This document shows positions 18,263 through 26,330 of a stretch of DNA of 64,000 nucleotides, piece after piece. Below the pieces are notes generated by a model that was given only the letters and a program-made list of their open reading frames with translations, did no database searches and had not been told where the DNA came from. Positions within the stretch are counted from its first letter, which is position 1. Every line of letters begins with the position of its first letter. Made by a program: the position numbers and the translations under genes. The stretch comes from Brachybacterium halotolerans (GTDB lineage Bacteria; Actinomycetota; Actinomycetes; Actinomycetales; Dermabacteraceae), in contig NZ_JAEDAJ010000013.1 in the NCBI RefSeq assembly GCF_016623465.1, positions 1-64,000 on the forward strand, written 5' to 3'.

Positions 18263-18300
18263 GGCCGCGAACCTCTCACAGGGCCGCGAACCTCTCACAG
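18263..18300. repeat. Perfect 19-bp tandem duplication upstream of the APH-like gene
   Basis: GGCCGCGAACCTCTCACAG occurs twice back to back (18263-18281, 18282-18300), ending 40 nt before the ATG at 18341. It falls in the -35 and upstream region of that gene. It could be a doubled operator or a recent slippage event. Confidence 0.85.
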
Positions 18301-18340
18301 GAGTGTGTGCTCGCGCACGGCACCTGGTAGAAACAGGGTC

Positions 18341-19885
18341 ATGGATCGAACATCCGACGGGTCCGAGCTGCTCACGGGACCCGGCGCCGGAGGCCTGCTG
18401 CGCTCGGCAGTAGGCAATGCCGGCGGCGTGCTGCGCACGTGGGAGCTCGATCACGTCGACCATCGGCCCGGCCGCTCGACGAAAGCCCTCTATCGCACCA
18501 CGGTCTCCTGGCCGGAGATCGACGGCGCGCAGGCGCCCGCGCGCGAGGAGCTGTTCGGCGCGAGCGCCCACGTCGGCGAGCAGGAGAAGGACCTCCTGGA
18601 CGCCGAGAACTCCATGGTGATGACCGACGGCGACATCAACGTGCGCGTTTGGCGCTACCCCCACGACCCGTGGCTGCCGATGCTCCCGAAGGTCTGCTAC
18701 CCCGACGTCGTGGGCCGTACTCTCGTGGACATGGGCGTGCCGCTGATGCCGGGCACCGCCGAGCACGTCCCGATCGAGGTCATCTCCTACCGTCCGGGCC
18801 GACGCGCCGTGCTGCGCGCGCAGCTGCCCGACCGCGGCCTGTACCTCAAGGTCATGCAGCCGCGACGGTCCGGCGAGATCGTCGAGCGTCATCGTCATCT
18901 CCTCGCCGCGGGCGTGCCCGTGCCGCGCGTGATCGCCCATCGCGACGGGCTGGTCGTGCTCGAGGAGCTGCCGGGCGTGCCGCTCTCGCGGGCGATCCTC
19001 GACCAGGGCGTCGACGCCTGCCGCGCCGAGGACCTCGTGGCGATGCTCGACCGCCTCCCCGCCTCGCTCTTCCCCCTCCCCATGCGGCCGCCGTGGACGG
19101 ATTCGATCGAGTTCTACGCCGGGATCGTGAGCTCCTCGCTGCCGCCGCTGGGCCCGCGCGTCGACGCCCTCGTGCGCGAGATCCGCGAGGGGCTCGCGGC
19201 CGTCGGCCGACGCCAGGACCTCTCCGCCCACGACGTCGTCCACGGCGACTTCTACGAGGCGCAGGTGTTCGTCGACGGCGGCGAGGTGGTGGGCGTCCTG
19301 GACATCGACACGGTGGGCCCGGGACGCAGAGCCGATGACCTCGCCTGCCTGCTCGCCCACCTCAGCGTCCTCGCCGACGAGGGCAGCACACGGCGCATCG
19401 ATCCCGCCGTGCAGCAGCGCGTCCTCGAGGCCATCGACGCCTGGCAGCAGGTGTTCACGCGCCGCGTGGATCCCACCGAGCTCGCCCTGCGCAGCGCGGG
19501 TGTCGTGCTGTCGCTCGCCACCGGCCCGCACCGACAGCAGGAGGCCGCCTGGCAGGCCGCGACCGAGGCGATCGTGCGGATCGCGGAACGCTGGGTCGAT
19601 GCCGCCCGCACCGCCGAGACCGAGCGCATCGCCGCGCAGCAGGCGGGGACGGGCGCGGCCGGAGCGCCGACTCAGCCGCAGCCGCAGGGTGGGCAGCCCT
19701 CTTCGCACACTCCTCCGCAGCAGACCCCGCCCGCGCAGACGCCTCCGCCGCAGGCCCCGCCGTCGCCGGGTGCCCCCGCCGGCCCGCCTCCGGCGCCGCA
19801 AGGCGGGGCCGCGCCCCAGGCCCCGTATCCCGGCGACGACTCCCCCACCCTGGAGAGGCGCATCCCCCCGGGTCTGGACGGCTGA
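18341..19885 (+). CDS. Aminoglycoside-phosphotransferase-like kinase with Pro-rich tail
   Basis: A 514-aa protein with an APH/choline-kinase-type fold. The catalytic loop HDVVHGDFYEAQVF gives H301 and D303, and VGVLDIDTVGPGRRADDLA supplies the metal-binding aspartates. K170 in GLYLKVMQP is a candidate ATP-binding lysine. Residues 1-140 are not like typical APH enzymes, and residues about 441-505 are a Pro/Gln-rich tail, so it is probably not an antibiotic kinase. The substrate is unknown; a small metabolite or sugar is as likely. TAGAAA lies 7 nt before the ATG without a Shine-Dalgarno, suggesting leaderless expression. A 19-bp tandem repeat sits just upstream. Confidence 0.75.
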   Translation: MDRTSDGSELLTGPGAGGLLRSAVGNAGGVLRTWELDHVDHRPGRSTKALYRTTVSWPEIDGAQAPAREELFGASAHVGEQEKDLLDAENSMVMTDGDINVRVWRYPHDPWLPMLPKVCYPDVVGRTLVDMGVPLMPGTAEHVPIEVISYRPGRRAVLRAQLPDRGLYLKVMQPRRSGEIVERHRHLLAAGVPVPRVIAHRDGLVVLEELPGVPLSRAILDQGVDACRAEDLVAMLDRLPASLFPLPMRPPWTDSIEFYAGIVSSSLPPLGPRVDALVREIREGLAAVGRRQDLSAHDVVHGDFYEAQVFVDGGEVVGVLDIDTVGPGRRADDLACLLAHLSVLADEGSTRRIDPAVQQRVLEAIDAWQQVFTRRVDPTELALRSAGVVLSLATGPHRQQEAAWQAATEAIVRIAERWVDAARTAETERIAAQQAGTGAAGAPTQPQPQGGQPSSHTPPQQTPPAQTPPPQAPPSPGAPAGPPPAPQGGAAPQAPYPGDDSPTLERRIPPGLDG

Positions 19886-19915
19886 GAAGGCGACGGGCCC
19901 GATACCCTCGCAACC

Positions 19916-20353
19916 ATGCGAGCAGTGCTGCAGAGGGTCGACGGAGCGAGCGTCGAGGCGGACGGTCCCGAGGGACGCGAGATGACGGGCGACGTCGCGG
20001 GCGAGGGACTGCTCGCCCTGGTGGGCGTCACCCACGGGGACGGGCCCGAACAGGTCGCCGTGCTCGCCCGGAAGATCTGCGAGCTGCGGATCCTCACCGG
20101 CGAGCGCTCGGTGCTCGACGCGGGCGCACAGGTGCTCGTGGTCTCCCAGTTCACGCTCTACGGCGACGCACGCAAGGGGCGCCGGCCGTCCTGGTCGAAG
20201 GCCGCGCCCGGCGAGATCGCCGAGCCTCTCGTCGACGATCTGGCAGCGGAGATCCGCGCGCGCGGCGTCGAGGTCTCGACCGGGCGCTTCGGCGCGCACA
20301 TGCGGGTCTCTCTCACGAACGACGGCCCCTTCACGATCCTCCTCGAGGCCTGA
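19916..20353 (+). CDS. dtd: D-aminoacyl-tRNA deacylase
   Basis: Proofreading enzyme that removes D-amino acids (and glycine from tRNA-Ala) from mischarged tRNA. At 145 aa it is the usual length and starts MRAVLQRVDGASVEADG. The two active-site motifs are present: VSQFTLYGD and NDGPFTILLEA, the latter carrying the GP cis-dipeptide that gives chirality selection. TACCCT lies 7 nt before the ATG and no Shine-Dalgarno is visible. The gap from the APH-like gene is 30 nt, so it could also be read through from it. Confidence 0.95.
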   Translation: MRAVLQRVDGASVEADGPEGREMTGDVAGEGLLALVGVTHGDGPEQVAVLARKICELRILTGERSVLDAGAQVLVVSQFTLYGDARKGRRPSWSKAAPGEIAEPLVDDLAAEIRARGVEVSTGRFGAHMRVSLTNDGPFTILLEA

Positions 20354-20373
20354 GCCCGGCCCGTCGGCCGGGC
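20354..20373. terminator. Hairpin terminator between dtd and the BCCT transporter
   Basis: An 8-bp GC stem (20354-20361 with 20366-20373) with a CGTC loop fills the 24-nt space between the convergent dtd and betT-like genes. Confidence 0.7.
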
Positions 20374-20377
20374 GCGC

Positions 20378-22615
20378 TCAGCGCACCATCGGCGGCGCCG
20401 GCTCCCCGGCCACGGACTCCTGCGTCTCGCCTCCCTCGCCGACCCCGAGCGGAGCGATCGCCGAGAGCCCGTCGTTCTCGTGGCTGAGCTGCAGGAACGC
20501 CAGGTGCGCCCTGTAGCAGTCGAGGACGTCGCCGATCACCTGCTGCTCGCTCATGCCCATGAGGTCGTAGCCCGCGGAGCCGGTCTGCGAGAACACCTCG
20601 AGCCGCCAGTAGCGCTGCTCGCCGCGGGAGGCCTTCGACCCGATCTGCGGGACCGGGGCCTGCACCGAGGCGGCGCGGTAGAGGAAGTCGCGCTCCTCGC
20701 CCATCGGGACCGTGAGCACGAACTCGTCGACCCCGGTGAGGGGCTCCTCGGTGCGCGAGACCTCCGCCTCGGTGCCGGAGGCGCGGAACTCGGCGGCGAC
20801 CTCCTCGAGAGCGGGGCCGACGACCGTGTCCGCGAAGGCCGCGACCTGGTCCCTACCGGGATAGGCGCGGATCGAGGCCATCCGCTGCCGCCACGAGCGG
20901 CCCGAGCCCGAACGGCGCTGACCGGCCGAGCGCAGTCGCGCCCAGCCCGCGCGCTCGGCGGCCTCCATGCGCAGCACCTGGGTGAAGGAGAACATCACCA
21001 GGTAGGCGATGATCGTGACGGGGAGCGCGAAGATCAGCGTCGCGTACTCCATCGTGGTGACGCCGCCGGCGATGAGCATCGCGACCGTGAGAACGGCCGT
21101 GAGCACCGCCCAGTAGATGCGCAGCCACTTGGGGCCGTCCTCGCCGGGGTCGCGGATGCTCGAGGAGAAGTTCGACATGACCATCGCCCCCGAGTTCGCG
21201 CTGGTCAGGTAGAACAGCAGGCCGGAGAGGGTCGCGAGCCCGATGAGGAAGGCAGCGCCGGGGAACATCTCGAGCAGGGCGTACCAGCCCTCCTCGGGGC
21301 TTGACATCGCGAGCTTCCCGAAGGCGTCGTTCCCGTCCAGGACCTCGGCCATCGCGGAGTTGCCGAACACCGAGACGATGAGGAGATCGCACAGCACCGG
21401 TGCGGTGATGGCGGCGATGACGAACTCGCGCAGCGTCCGCCCGCGGGAGATGCGGGCGAGGAACAGGCCCACGAACGGTCCCCACGCGAGCCAGAACGCC
21501 CAGAAGAACAGGGTCCACCCGGCCATCCACTCCGAGCCGCCGGGCTCGTAGGCCATGGTCTCCATCGTGCGGCCCGGCAGGCTGGTGACGAAGCGGCCGA
21601 TGTTCTCGACGATCGCGGAGAGCAGGAACGCCGTGCGCCCGGTGACGATGATGTAGAGCAGCATCGCGCCGGCGATCCAGATGTTCAGCTCGGAGATCAG
21701 GCGGATGCCCTTGTCCACGCCCGAGGTGCAGGCGGCGATCGTCATCACCACGGCGATCGCGACCAGCGCGATCTGGACGGCGAGCCCGGAGGGCAGGCCC
21801 AGCAGGTGCTCGAGACCGATGTTCAGCAGGACCACGCCGATGCCCATCGAGGTGGCGACCCCGAAGACGGTCCCCACGAGGGTGACGATGTCGATCACGT
21901 GGCCCGTGGCACCGCGCACGCGCTTGCCGAAGAGCGGGTAGAGGACCGCGCGGATGCTCAGCGGCATCCCCCACCGGTAGGCGAAGTAGCCCATGGCCAT
22001 GCCCAGGAGGGAGTACATGGACCAGCCGGCGACGCCGTAGTGGAAGATCGTCCAGACCGCCGCGTCGCGGGCTGCCTCGGCGCTCTCCGCCTCGAGGGTC
22101 GGCGGGGCGTAGTACTGGGTGACGGGGCCGGTCACCGAGAAGAACAGCATGTCGATGCCGACGCCCGCGGCGAACAGCATCGCGACCCACGTGAACAGGC
22201 TGTACTGCGGGCGCGAGTGGTCGGGGCCGAGCCGCACGGTGCCCTGCTTCGACAGCGCCACCCAGATCACGAAGCCGATCACGACCGTCACGGTGAGCAC
22301 GTAGAACCAGCCCAGGTTCGTCGAGATCCAGCCGACGGCCCCCTCGAGCGTGCTCTGGGCGCCGCCGGGCCGCAGGATCGCCCACAGGGAGAAGGCGAGG
22401 ATCACGGCGGAGGAGACGCCCAGGACGATCCGGTTCACGCGGATGCCGCCGCTGGGCTCCAGGTCCGACTGACCGCGGTGCATCTCCTCGCTCGTCGAGG
22501 GCGGGCGCTTCTCCTGGCGCGCGGCCTCCGCGGCCCGGCGCTCGGCCGCCCGTCGCTCGGCGGCGGCCCGCGTCGGGGCGCTGGCTTCGAGATGCTGGTC
22601 GTCGGCTTCCTGCAC
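20378..22615 (-). CDS. betT: BCCT family choline/glycine-betaine transporter (BetT-like)
   Basis: Secondary transporter of quaternary ammonium compounds, 745 aa with 12 predicted membrane helices over about residues 55-545. The family signature appears as GWTLFFWAFWLAWGPFVG and the substrate-path segment as GVATSMGIGVVLLNIGLEHL. A soluble C-terminal domain of about 190 residues follows, as in E. coli BetT, where it tunes osmotic activation. I favour proton-driven choline uptake, but betaine is possible. The GTG start at 22615 is chosen because GGAGG stands 5 nt upstream; the frame stays open further. The N-terminal 40 residues are a charged Ala/Arg/Glu helix. A promoter about 230 nt upstream implies a long leader. 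Confidence 0.88.
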   Translation of the reverse strand: MQEADDQHLEASAPTRAAAERRAAERRAAEAARQEKRPPSTSEEMHRGQSDLEPSGGIRVNRIVLGVSSAVILAFSLWAILRPGGAQSTLEGAVGWISTNLGWFYVLTVTVVIGFVIWVALSKQGTVRLGPDHSRPQYSLFTWVAMLFAAGVGIDMLFFSVTGPVTQYYAPPTLEAESAEAARDAAVWTIFHYGVAGWSMYSLLGMAMGYFAYRWGMPLSIRAVLYPLFGKRVRGATGHVIDIVTLVGTVFGVATSMGIGVVLLNIGLEHLLGLPSGLAVQIALVAIAVVMTIAACTSGVDKGIRLISELNIWIAGAMLLYIIVTGRTAFLLSAIVENIGRFVTSLPGRTMETMAYEPGGSEWMAGWTLFFWAFWLAWGPFVGLFLARISRGRTLREFVIAAITAPVLCDLLIVSVFGNSAMAEVLDGNDAFGKLAMSSPEEGWYALLEMFPGAAFLIGLATLSGLLFYLTSANSGAMVMSNFSSSIRDPGEDGPKWLRIYWAVLTAVLTVAMLIAGGVTTMEYATLIFALPVTIIAYLVMFSFTQVLRMEAAERAGWARLRSAGQRRSGSGRSWRQRMASIRAYPGRDQVAAFADTVVGPALEEVAAEFRASGTEAEVSRTEEPLTGVDEFVLTVPMGEERDFLYRAASVQAPVPQIGSKASRGEQRYWRLEVFSQTGSAGYDLMGMSEQQVIGDVLDCYRAHLAFLQLSHENDGLSAIAPLGVGEGGETQESVAGEPAPPMVR

Positions 22616-22844
22616 GCGGTCCTCCGCTTCGTCGGGTGTCCTGGTCGGGCAACCGGTGTGCGGTCGGCGCGGTGGGGCCGGTCGGGCACGGCGGACGTGC
22701 GCGACGCGGCCGACGCGGTCGGCACCGTCGGAGCGCGGCACGGCGGGTCTCGCCGTGGCATCGCGCGGAGCAGGCAGGGCGGCGGATGGTGCTCGCGGCC
22801 CGTGCGGCGCTGCGGTCGGGATCGTCCGGGCGCCCGGTCCTTCC

Positions 22845-22873
22845 ATGCTAGGGACCTGGGATGCTCCTGCAAA
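22845..22873 (-). promoter_or_regulatory. Putative betT promoter
   Basis: On the minus strand TTTGCA (22873-22868) and TAGCAT (22850-22845) are separated by 17 nt, a good sigma-70-type match. Transcription from here leaves a leader of about 220 nt before the GTG. Confidence 0.5.
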
Positions 22874-22920
22874 TTCCCGGAGAGCAAGCAGACACGGCGC
22901 CCGTCGGCGCCCTCTGGGGG

Positions 22921-22980
22921 CACGACGTCCGGGTGCGCGGCGTCCGGGTGCACGACGACCGAGTGCACGACGACCATGCC
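22921..22980. repeat. Four imperfect 15-nt tandem repeats
   Basis: Units start at 22921, 22936, 22951 and 22966 and resemble CACGACGTCCGGGTG, varying to CACGACGACCGAGTG. The array ends about 35 nt before the gpmA -10. It may be a multi-site operator or a minisatellite. Confidence 0.6.
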
Positions 22981-23026
22981 CGAGCCGCGCCCGACCCCCA
23001 TCGGGGCCGTGGATTAGTCTGGTCGC

Positions 23027-23773
23027 ATGACCTACACACTCGTGCTGCTCCGCCACGGCGAGAGCGAATGGAACGCGAAGAACCTGTTCACCGGCTGGGT
23101 CGACGTGCCGCTGTCGGAGTCCGGGAAGGCCGAGGCGACCGCCGGCGGCGAGCTGCTGGCCCGCGAGGGCGTCCTGCCCGACGTCGTCCACACCTCGCTG
23201 CTGCGCCGCGCGATCATGACCGCGAACCTGTCGCTGGACGCGGCCGACCGCCACTGGATCCCGGTGCGCCGCGACTGGCGCCTGAACGAGCGCCACTACG
23301 GCGCGCTGCAGGGCCTGGACAAGGCGGAGATCCGCGAGAAGTACGGCGAGGAGCAGTTCATGGCCTGGCGCCGCTCCTACGACGTGCCGCCGCCCGAGAT
23401 CGAGTTCGGCACCGAGTTCAGCCAGGACCAGGATCCCCGCTACGCGGACCTGGGTGACCAGCTCCCCCACACCGAGTGCCTCAAGGACGTCGTCGAGCGC
23501 TTCCTGCCGTACTGGGAGGAGGGCATCAAGCCCGATCTGCGCGAGGGGAAGACGGTCCTCGTCGCCGCCCACGGCAACTCGCTGCGCGCCCTGGTCAAGC
23601 ACCTCGACGGCATCAGCGACGAGGAGATCGCGGGGCTGAACATCCCCACCGGTCAGCCGCTGGTCTACGAGCTCGACGAGGACTTCCGGCCCGTCGAGAA
23701 GGGCGGACGCTACCTCGACCCGGTCGCCGCGAAGGCCGCCGCCGAGGCCGTCGCCAACCAGGGCAAGAAGTGA
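23027..23773 (+). CDS. gpmA: 2,3-bisphosphoglycerate-dependent phosphoglycerate mutase
   Basis: Glycolytic interconversion of 3- and 2-phosphoglycerate. The 248-aa product is full length, starting [16 protein letters not shown] with the phospho-accepting histidine in [33 protein letters not shown] and the second histidine in [17 protein letters not shown] complete the dPGM set. TAGTCT ends exactly 6 nt before the ATG with no Shine-Dalgarno, so the mRNA is probably leaderless. A 19-bp inverted repeat follows the gene. Confidence 0.97.
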   Translation: MTYTLVLLRHGESEWNAKNLFTGWVDVPLSESGKAEATAGGELLAREGVLPDVVHTSLLRRAIMTANLSLDAADRHWIPVRRDWRLNERHYGALQGLDKAEIREKYGEEQFMAWRRSYDVPPPEIEFGTEFSQDQDPRYADLGDQLPHTECLKDVVERFLPYWEEGIKPDLREGKTVLVAAHGNSLRALVKHLDGISDEEIAGLNIPTGQPLVYELDEDFRPVEKGGRYLDPVAAKAAAEAVANQGKK

Positions 23774-23825
23774 GCAGTCCGATCGACGGCTCGCACTGAG
23801 CACGCGCGGAGCGCGACCGAGTCGC

Positions 23826-23865
23826 ACGCGGCGCCCATGGGGAGTTCTCCCCATGGGCGCCGCGT
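23826..23865. terminator. 19-bp perfect inverted repeat after gpmA
   Basis: Arms 23826-23844 and 23847-23865 pair perfectly around a 2-nt TT centre. It is most simply the gpmA terminator although no U-tract follows. The tiny loop makes it a near-perfect DNA palindrome, so a protein-binding role is also possible. Confidence 0.7.
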
Positions 23866-23937
23866 CGCGTGGGGCCTAGCGTGGGTGTGCGCCGCGTCAT
23901 ACCGGGGCGCCCATCCCACCCCTCGAAGGAGACTCCG

Positions 23938-24552
23938 ATGCTCGATCGACGAACCCTTCTGCGCCGCGCCGGACTCGGCGCCCTCACCCTCTCCGCCATC
24001 GCCGGCGCGACGCCCGTCGCCTCCGCCGCTACCTCGAAGAACCTGCCCACGACGTGGCAGCAGCAGGAGACGGTCTACTGGTGCGGGCCGACGGCCGTGG
24101 CCATCGCCCTGAGCGCCCTCGGGGACGCGCCGTCCCCCGCCTCCCTCGCCGACGAGCTCGGCACCACGCAGGACGGCACGAACTTCGGTGCCGTCTCCCC
24201 GGTCCTGACCGCGCACTCCCCCGGCGCCACCTACCGCGACCAGTGGATGGAGTCCACCACGGCCAGCGAGGCCGACGCCGATCTGCTGTGGGAGCGCGCG
24301 ACGGCGAACGTCGACGACGGCTTCGCGACCGTGCTCAACTGGTGGGTGATGCCCGGCGAGTACCCCGACTGGGGCGGGAACACCGGCGAGATCTTCCACT
24401 TCGTCGCCGTCGACGGCTACGACCCGGACGAGCGGACCCTGCGGATCGCCGACCCCGCGGGCGCGACTCTCTCCGCCGACCTCCCGCAGCATCACCAGCT
24501 GCCCGTGCAGCAGGTCGCGACCTATTGCGCGGGCAGGGGCTACTTCTGGTGA
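23938..24552 (+). CDS. Tat-exported C39-like cysteine peptidase
   Basis: A 204-aa secreted protein. The N-terminus has a twin-arginine signal (DRRTLLRRAGLGALTLSA) with a cleavage site near ASA/AT at residue 30. The mature part is a single papain-like C39 domain. A triad can be proposed: C49 in YWCGPTAVAIALSALG, H154 in IFHFVAVDGYD and D172 in ADPAG. The target is unknown; export folded through Tat suggests an extracellular peptidase or a peptide-handling protein. GAAGGAG lies 6 nt before the ATG. It has no obvious partner gene and converges on the HerA-like gene. Confidence 0.82.
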   Translation: MLDRRTLLRRAGLGALTLSAIAGATPVASAATSKNLPTTWQQQETVYWCGPTAVAIALSALGDAPSPASLADELGTTQDGTNFGAVSPVLTAHSPGATYRDQWMESTTASEADADLLWERATANVDDGFATVLNWWVMPGEYPDWGGNTGEIFHFVAVDGYDPDERTLRIADPAGATLSADLPQHHQLPVQQVATYCAGRGYFW

Positions 24553-24585
24553 TCGACGGCCGGGGGTCGGCTCGCCCGCCCCGGC

Positions 24586-26268
24586 TCAGCGACGACGGCG
24601 GGTGCCGAACAGCGACCGCGTGATCTCACGGCCGAGCACCGTCCCGGCCGAACGGATGAAGGACTTCACCGCAGGGTTGCCCATGAAGCCCTCGTCCTTT
24701 GACCCGCCCTGCTTCCCATCCTGCTTCCCGTCATGCTTCCCCGCCTTCGGGGACGTCTCCGCCGACGCCCCCTGTTCCGTGGGAGCGGTCGGTGCGGGCG
24801 CGGTGCTCGCGTCCTGGCCGTCGGCCCCGGCGCCCTGCGCCCCGGCCTGGGCCGCCTGCTCGTCGCGCCTGCCGAGGATCTCGTAGGCCGATTCGCGGTC
24901 GACGACCTCGGTGTAGGGGGCGAGCGGGGAGGCGGCGACGATCTTCTCGAGCTCCTCCTTCGGCGCCGGCTCCATCGAGGACTCGGGGGCGCGCACCGCG
25001 GTGACGGCCACCGGGGTCGGCGCGCCCTCCTCGCTCATCACGGTCACCACGGCCTCACCGGTCTTGAGCGAGGGGATCACCTCGACGAGGTCGTCATCGC
25101 TCGTGGGGAACGTGGAGGCCGTCGCCTTGAGGGCCTTCGCATCGTCCGGCGTGTACGCGCGCAGGGCGTGCTGGACGCGGTTGCCGAGCTGCGCGAGGAC
25201 GTCCCCGGGGACGTCCTTCGGGGTCTGGGTGATGAAGATGATGCCCACGCCCTTGGAGCGGATGAGGCGGACGGTCTGCACGACCTGCTCGAGGAAGGCC
25301 TTCGAGGCGTCCTTGAACAGCAGATGCGCCTCGTCGAAGAAGAACACGAGCTTGGGCTTGTCCGCGTCCCCGACCTCGGGAAGGTCCTGGTAGAGATCCG
25401 CGAGCAGCCACATCATGAACGTCGAGAACAGGGTGGGGCGAGTGGCCACGTCGGGGAGCTCGAGGCAGGAGATGATGCCGGTGCCGTCGGAGGCGGTGCG
25501 CAGCAGGTCCTGGGTGTCGAAGGCGGGCTCGCCGAAGAAGACGTCGGCCCCGGAGTTCTCGAACTCGGTGAGCTCGCGCAGGATCACCCCGGCGGTCGCG
25601 GCGGAGACGCCGCCGATGCCCTTGAGCTCCTGCTTGCCCTCGTCGTCGGCCGTGAGGAACCGGATGAGCGCGCGCAGGTCCTTGAGGTCGAGAAGCCCCA
25701 GGCCCTTGGTGTCCGCGTAGTGGAAGATGAGCCCGAGCGAGGACTCCTGGGTGTCGTTCAGGCCCAGGGTCTTGGCCATCAGCACGGGGCCGAAGTCGCT
25801 CACGGTGGTGCGGATGGGGATGCCCGTGCCCTGCCCGCCGAGGGTGAGGATCTCGGAGGTGCCGGCGCGGGAGGTCCACTCCTGGCCGCGGGCCGCGGCG
25901 CGCGCGGTGAGCTTCTCGCTCGGCGTGCCCGGCACCGCGATGCCCGAGAGGTCGCCCTTCATGTCCGCCACGAACACCGGGGTGCCCGCGGCGGCGATCT
26001 GCTCCGCGATGACCTGCAGCGTCTTGGTCTTGCCGGTGCCCGTCGCGCCGGCGATGAGGCCGTGGCGGTTGAGCATGCCCAGCGCGAGGTTCACGGGCAC
26101 CTGGGGATCGGGCTCGCCGTCGCGCACGAGGACGCCCAGATGGATCTGCGTGCCCTCGAAGCCGTAGGCGTCGCGCACGGCGGTGGCCCTCTCGTCGAGA
26201 GCGGGAGGCGTCGGGGCCGACGCGGCTGCGGGATCGGGGGCGGGGGTGGTCGCGGACTCGTCGGTCAT
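24586..26268 (-). CDS. HerA-like (DUF853) P-loop ATPase
   Basis: A 560-aa AAA/HerA-FtsK-type ATPase of the DUF853 family. Walker A is GATGTGKT at residues 74-81 and Walker B is LVFFFDEAHLLF. FITQTPKDVPGDVLAQLGNRVQHALRAY (shown in part as TPKDVPGDVLAQLGNRVQH) is the typical sensor/arginine-finger region. Family members are proposed DNA translocases or helicases, without a settled role. The C-terminal 90 residues hold a low-complexity Gln/Ala/Lys/Gly tail that ends basic (RSLFGTRRRR). GAGGAGG precedes the ATG by 5 nt. It is divergent from the acyltransferase gene. Confidence 0.88.
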   Translation of the reverse strand: MTDESATTPAPDPAAASAPTPPALDERATAVRDAYGFEGTQIHLGVLVRDGEPDPQVPVNLALGMLNRHGLIAGATGTGKTKTLQVIAEQIAAAGTPVFVADMKGDLSGIAVPGTPSEKLTARAAARGQEWTSRAGTSEILTLGGQGTGIPIRTTVSDFGPVLMAKTLGLNDTQESSLGLIFHYADTKGLGLLDLKDLRALIRFLTADDEGKQELKGIGGVSAATAGVILRELTEFENSGADVFFGEPAFDTQDLLRTASDGTGIISCLELPDVATRPTLFSTFMMWLLADLYQDLPEVGDADKPKLVFFFDEAHLLFKDASKAFLEQVVQTVRLIRSKGVGIIFITQTPKDVPGDVLAQLGNRVQHALRAYTPDDAKALKATASTFPTSDDDLVEVIPSLKTGEAVVTVMSEEGAPTPVAVTAVRAPESSMEPAPKEELEKIVAASPLAPYTEVVDRESAYEILGRRDEQAAQAGAQGAGADGQDASTAPAPTAPTEQGASAETSPKAGKHDGKQDGKQGGSKDEGFMGNPAVKSFIRSAGTVLGREITRSLFGTRRRR

Positions 26269-26330
26269 GGATCCTCCTCGAAGGGTCATGATCGCCACGA
26301 TCGTAGCCGGAGGGCACGTAGGCTTCCTGC

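Larger units (their letters stand above)
22616..23026. other. 411-nt divergent spacer between betT and gpmA
   Basis: No gene is evident. It carries a likely betT promoter on the minus strand (22845-22873), a 15-nt imperfect tandem repeat (22921-22980) and the leaderless gpmA promoter (TAGTCT at 23015-23020). The 220-230 nt betT leader shows no riboswitch I can recognise. Confidence 0.6.

Noticed and set aside
22921..22980. CRISPR-like array.
   Set aside because: The units are adjacent 15-mers without spacers and there are no cas genes.
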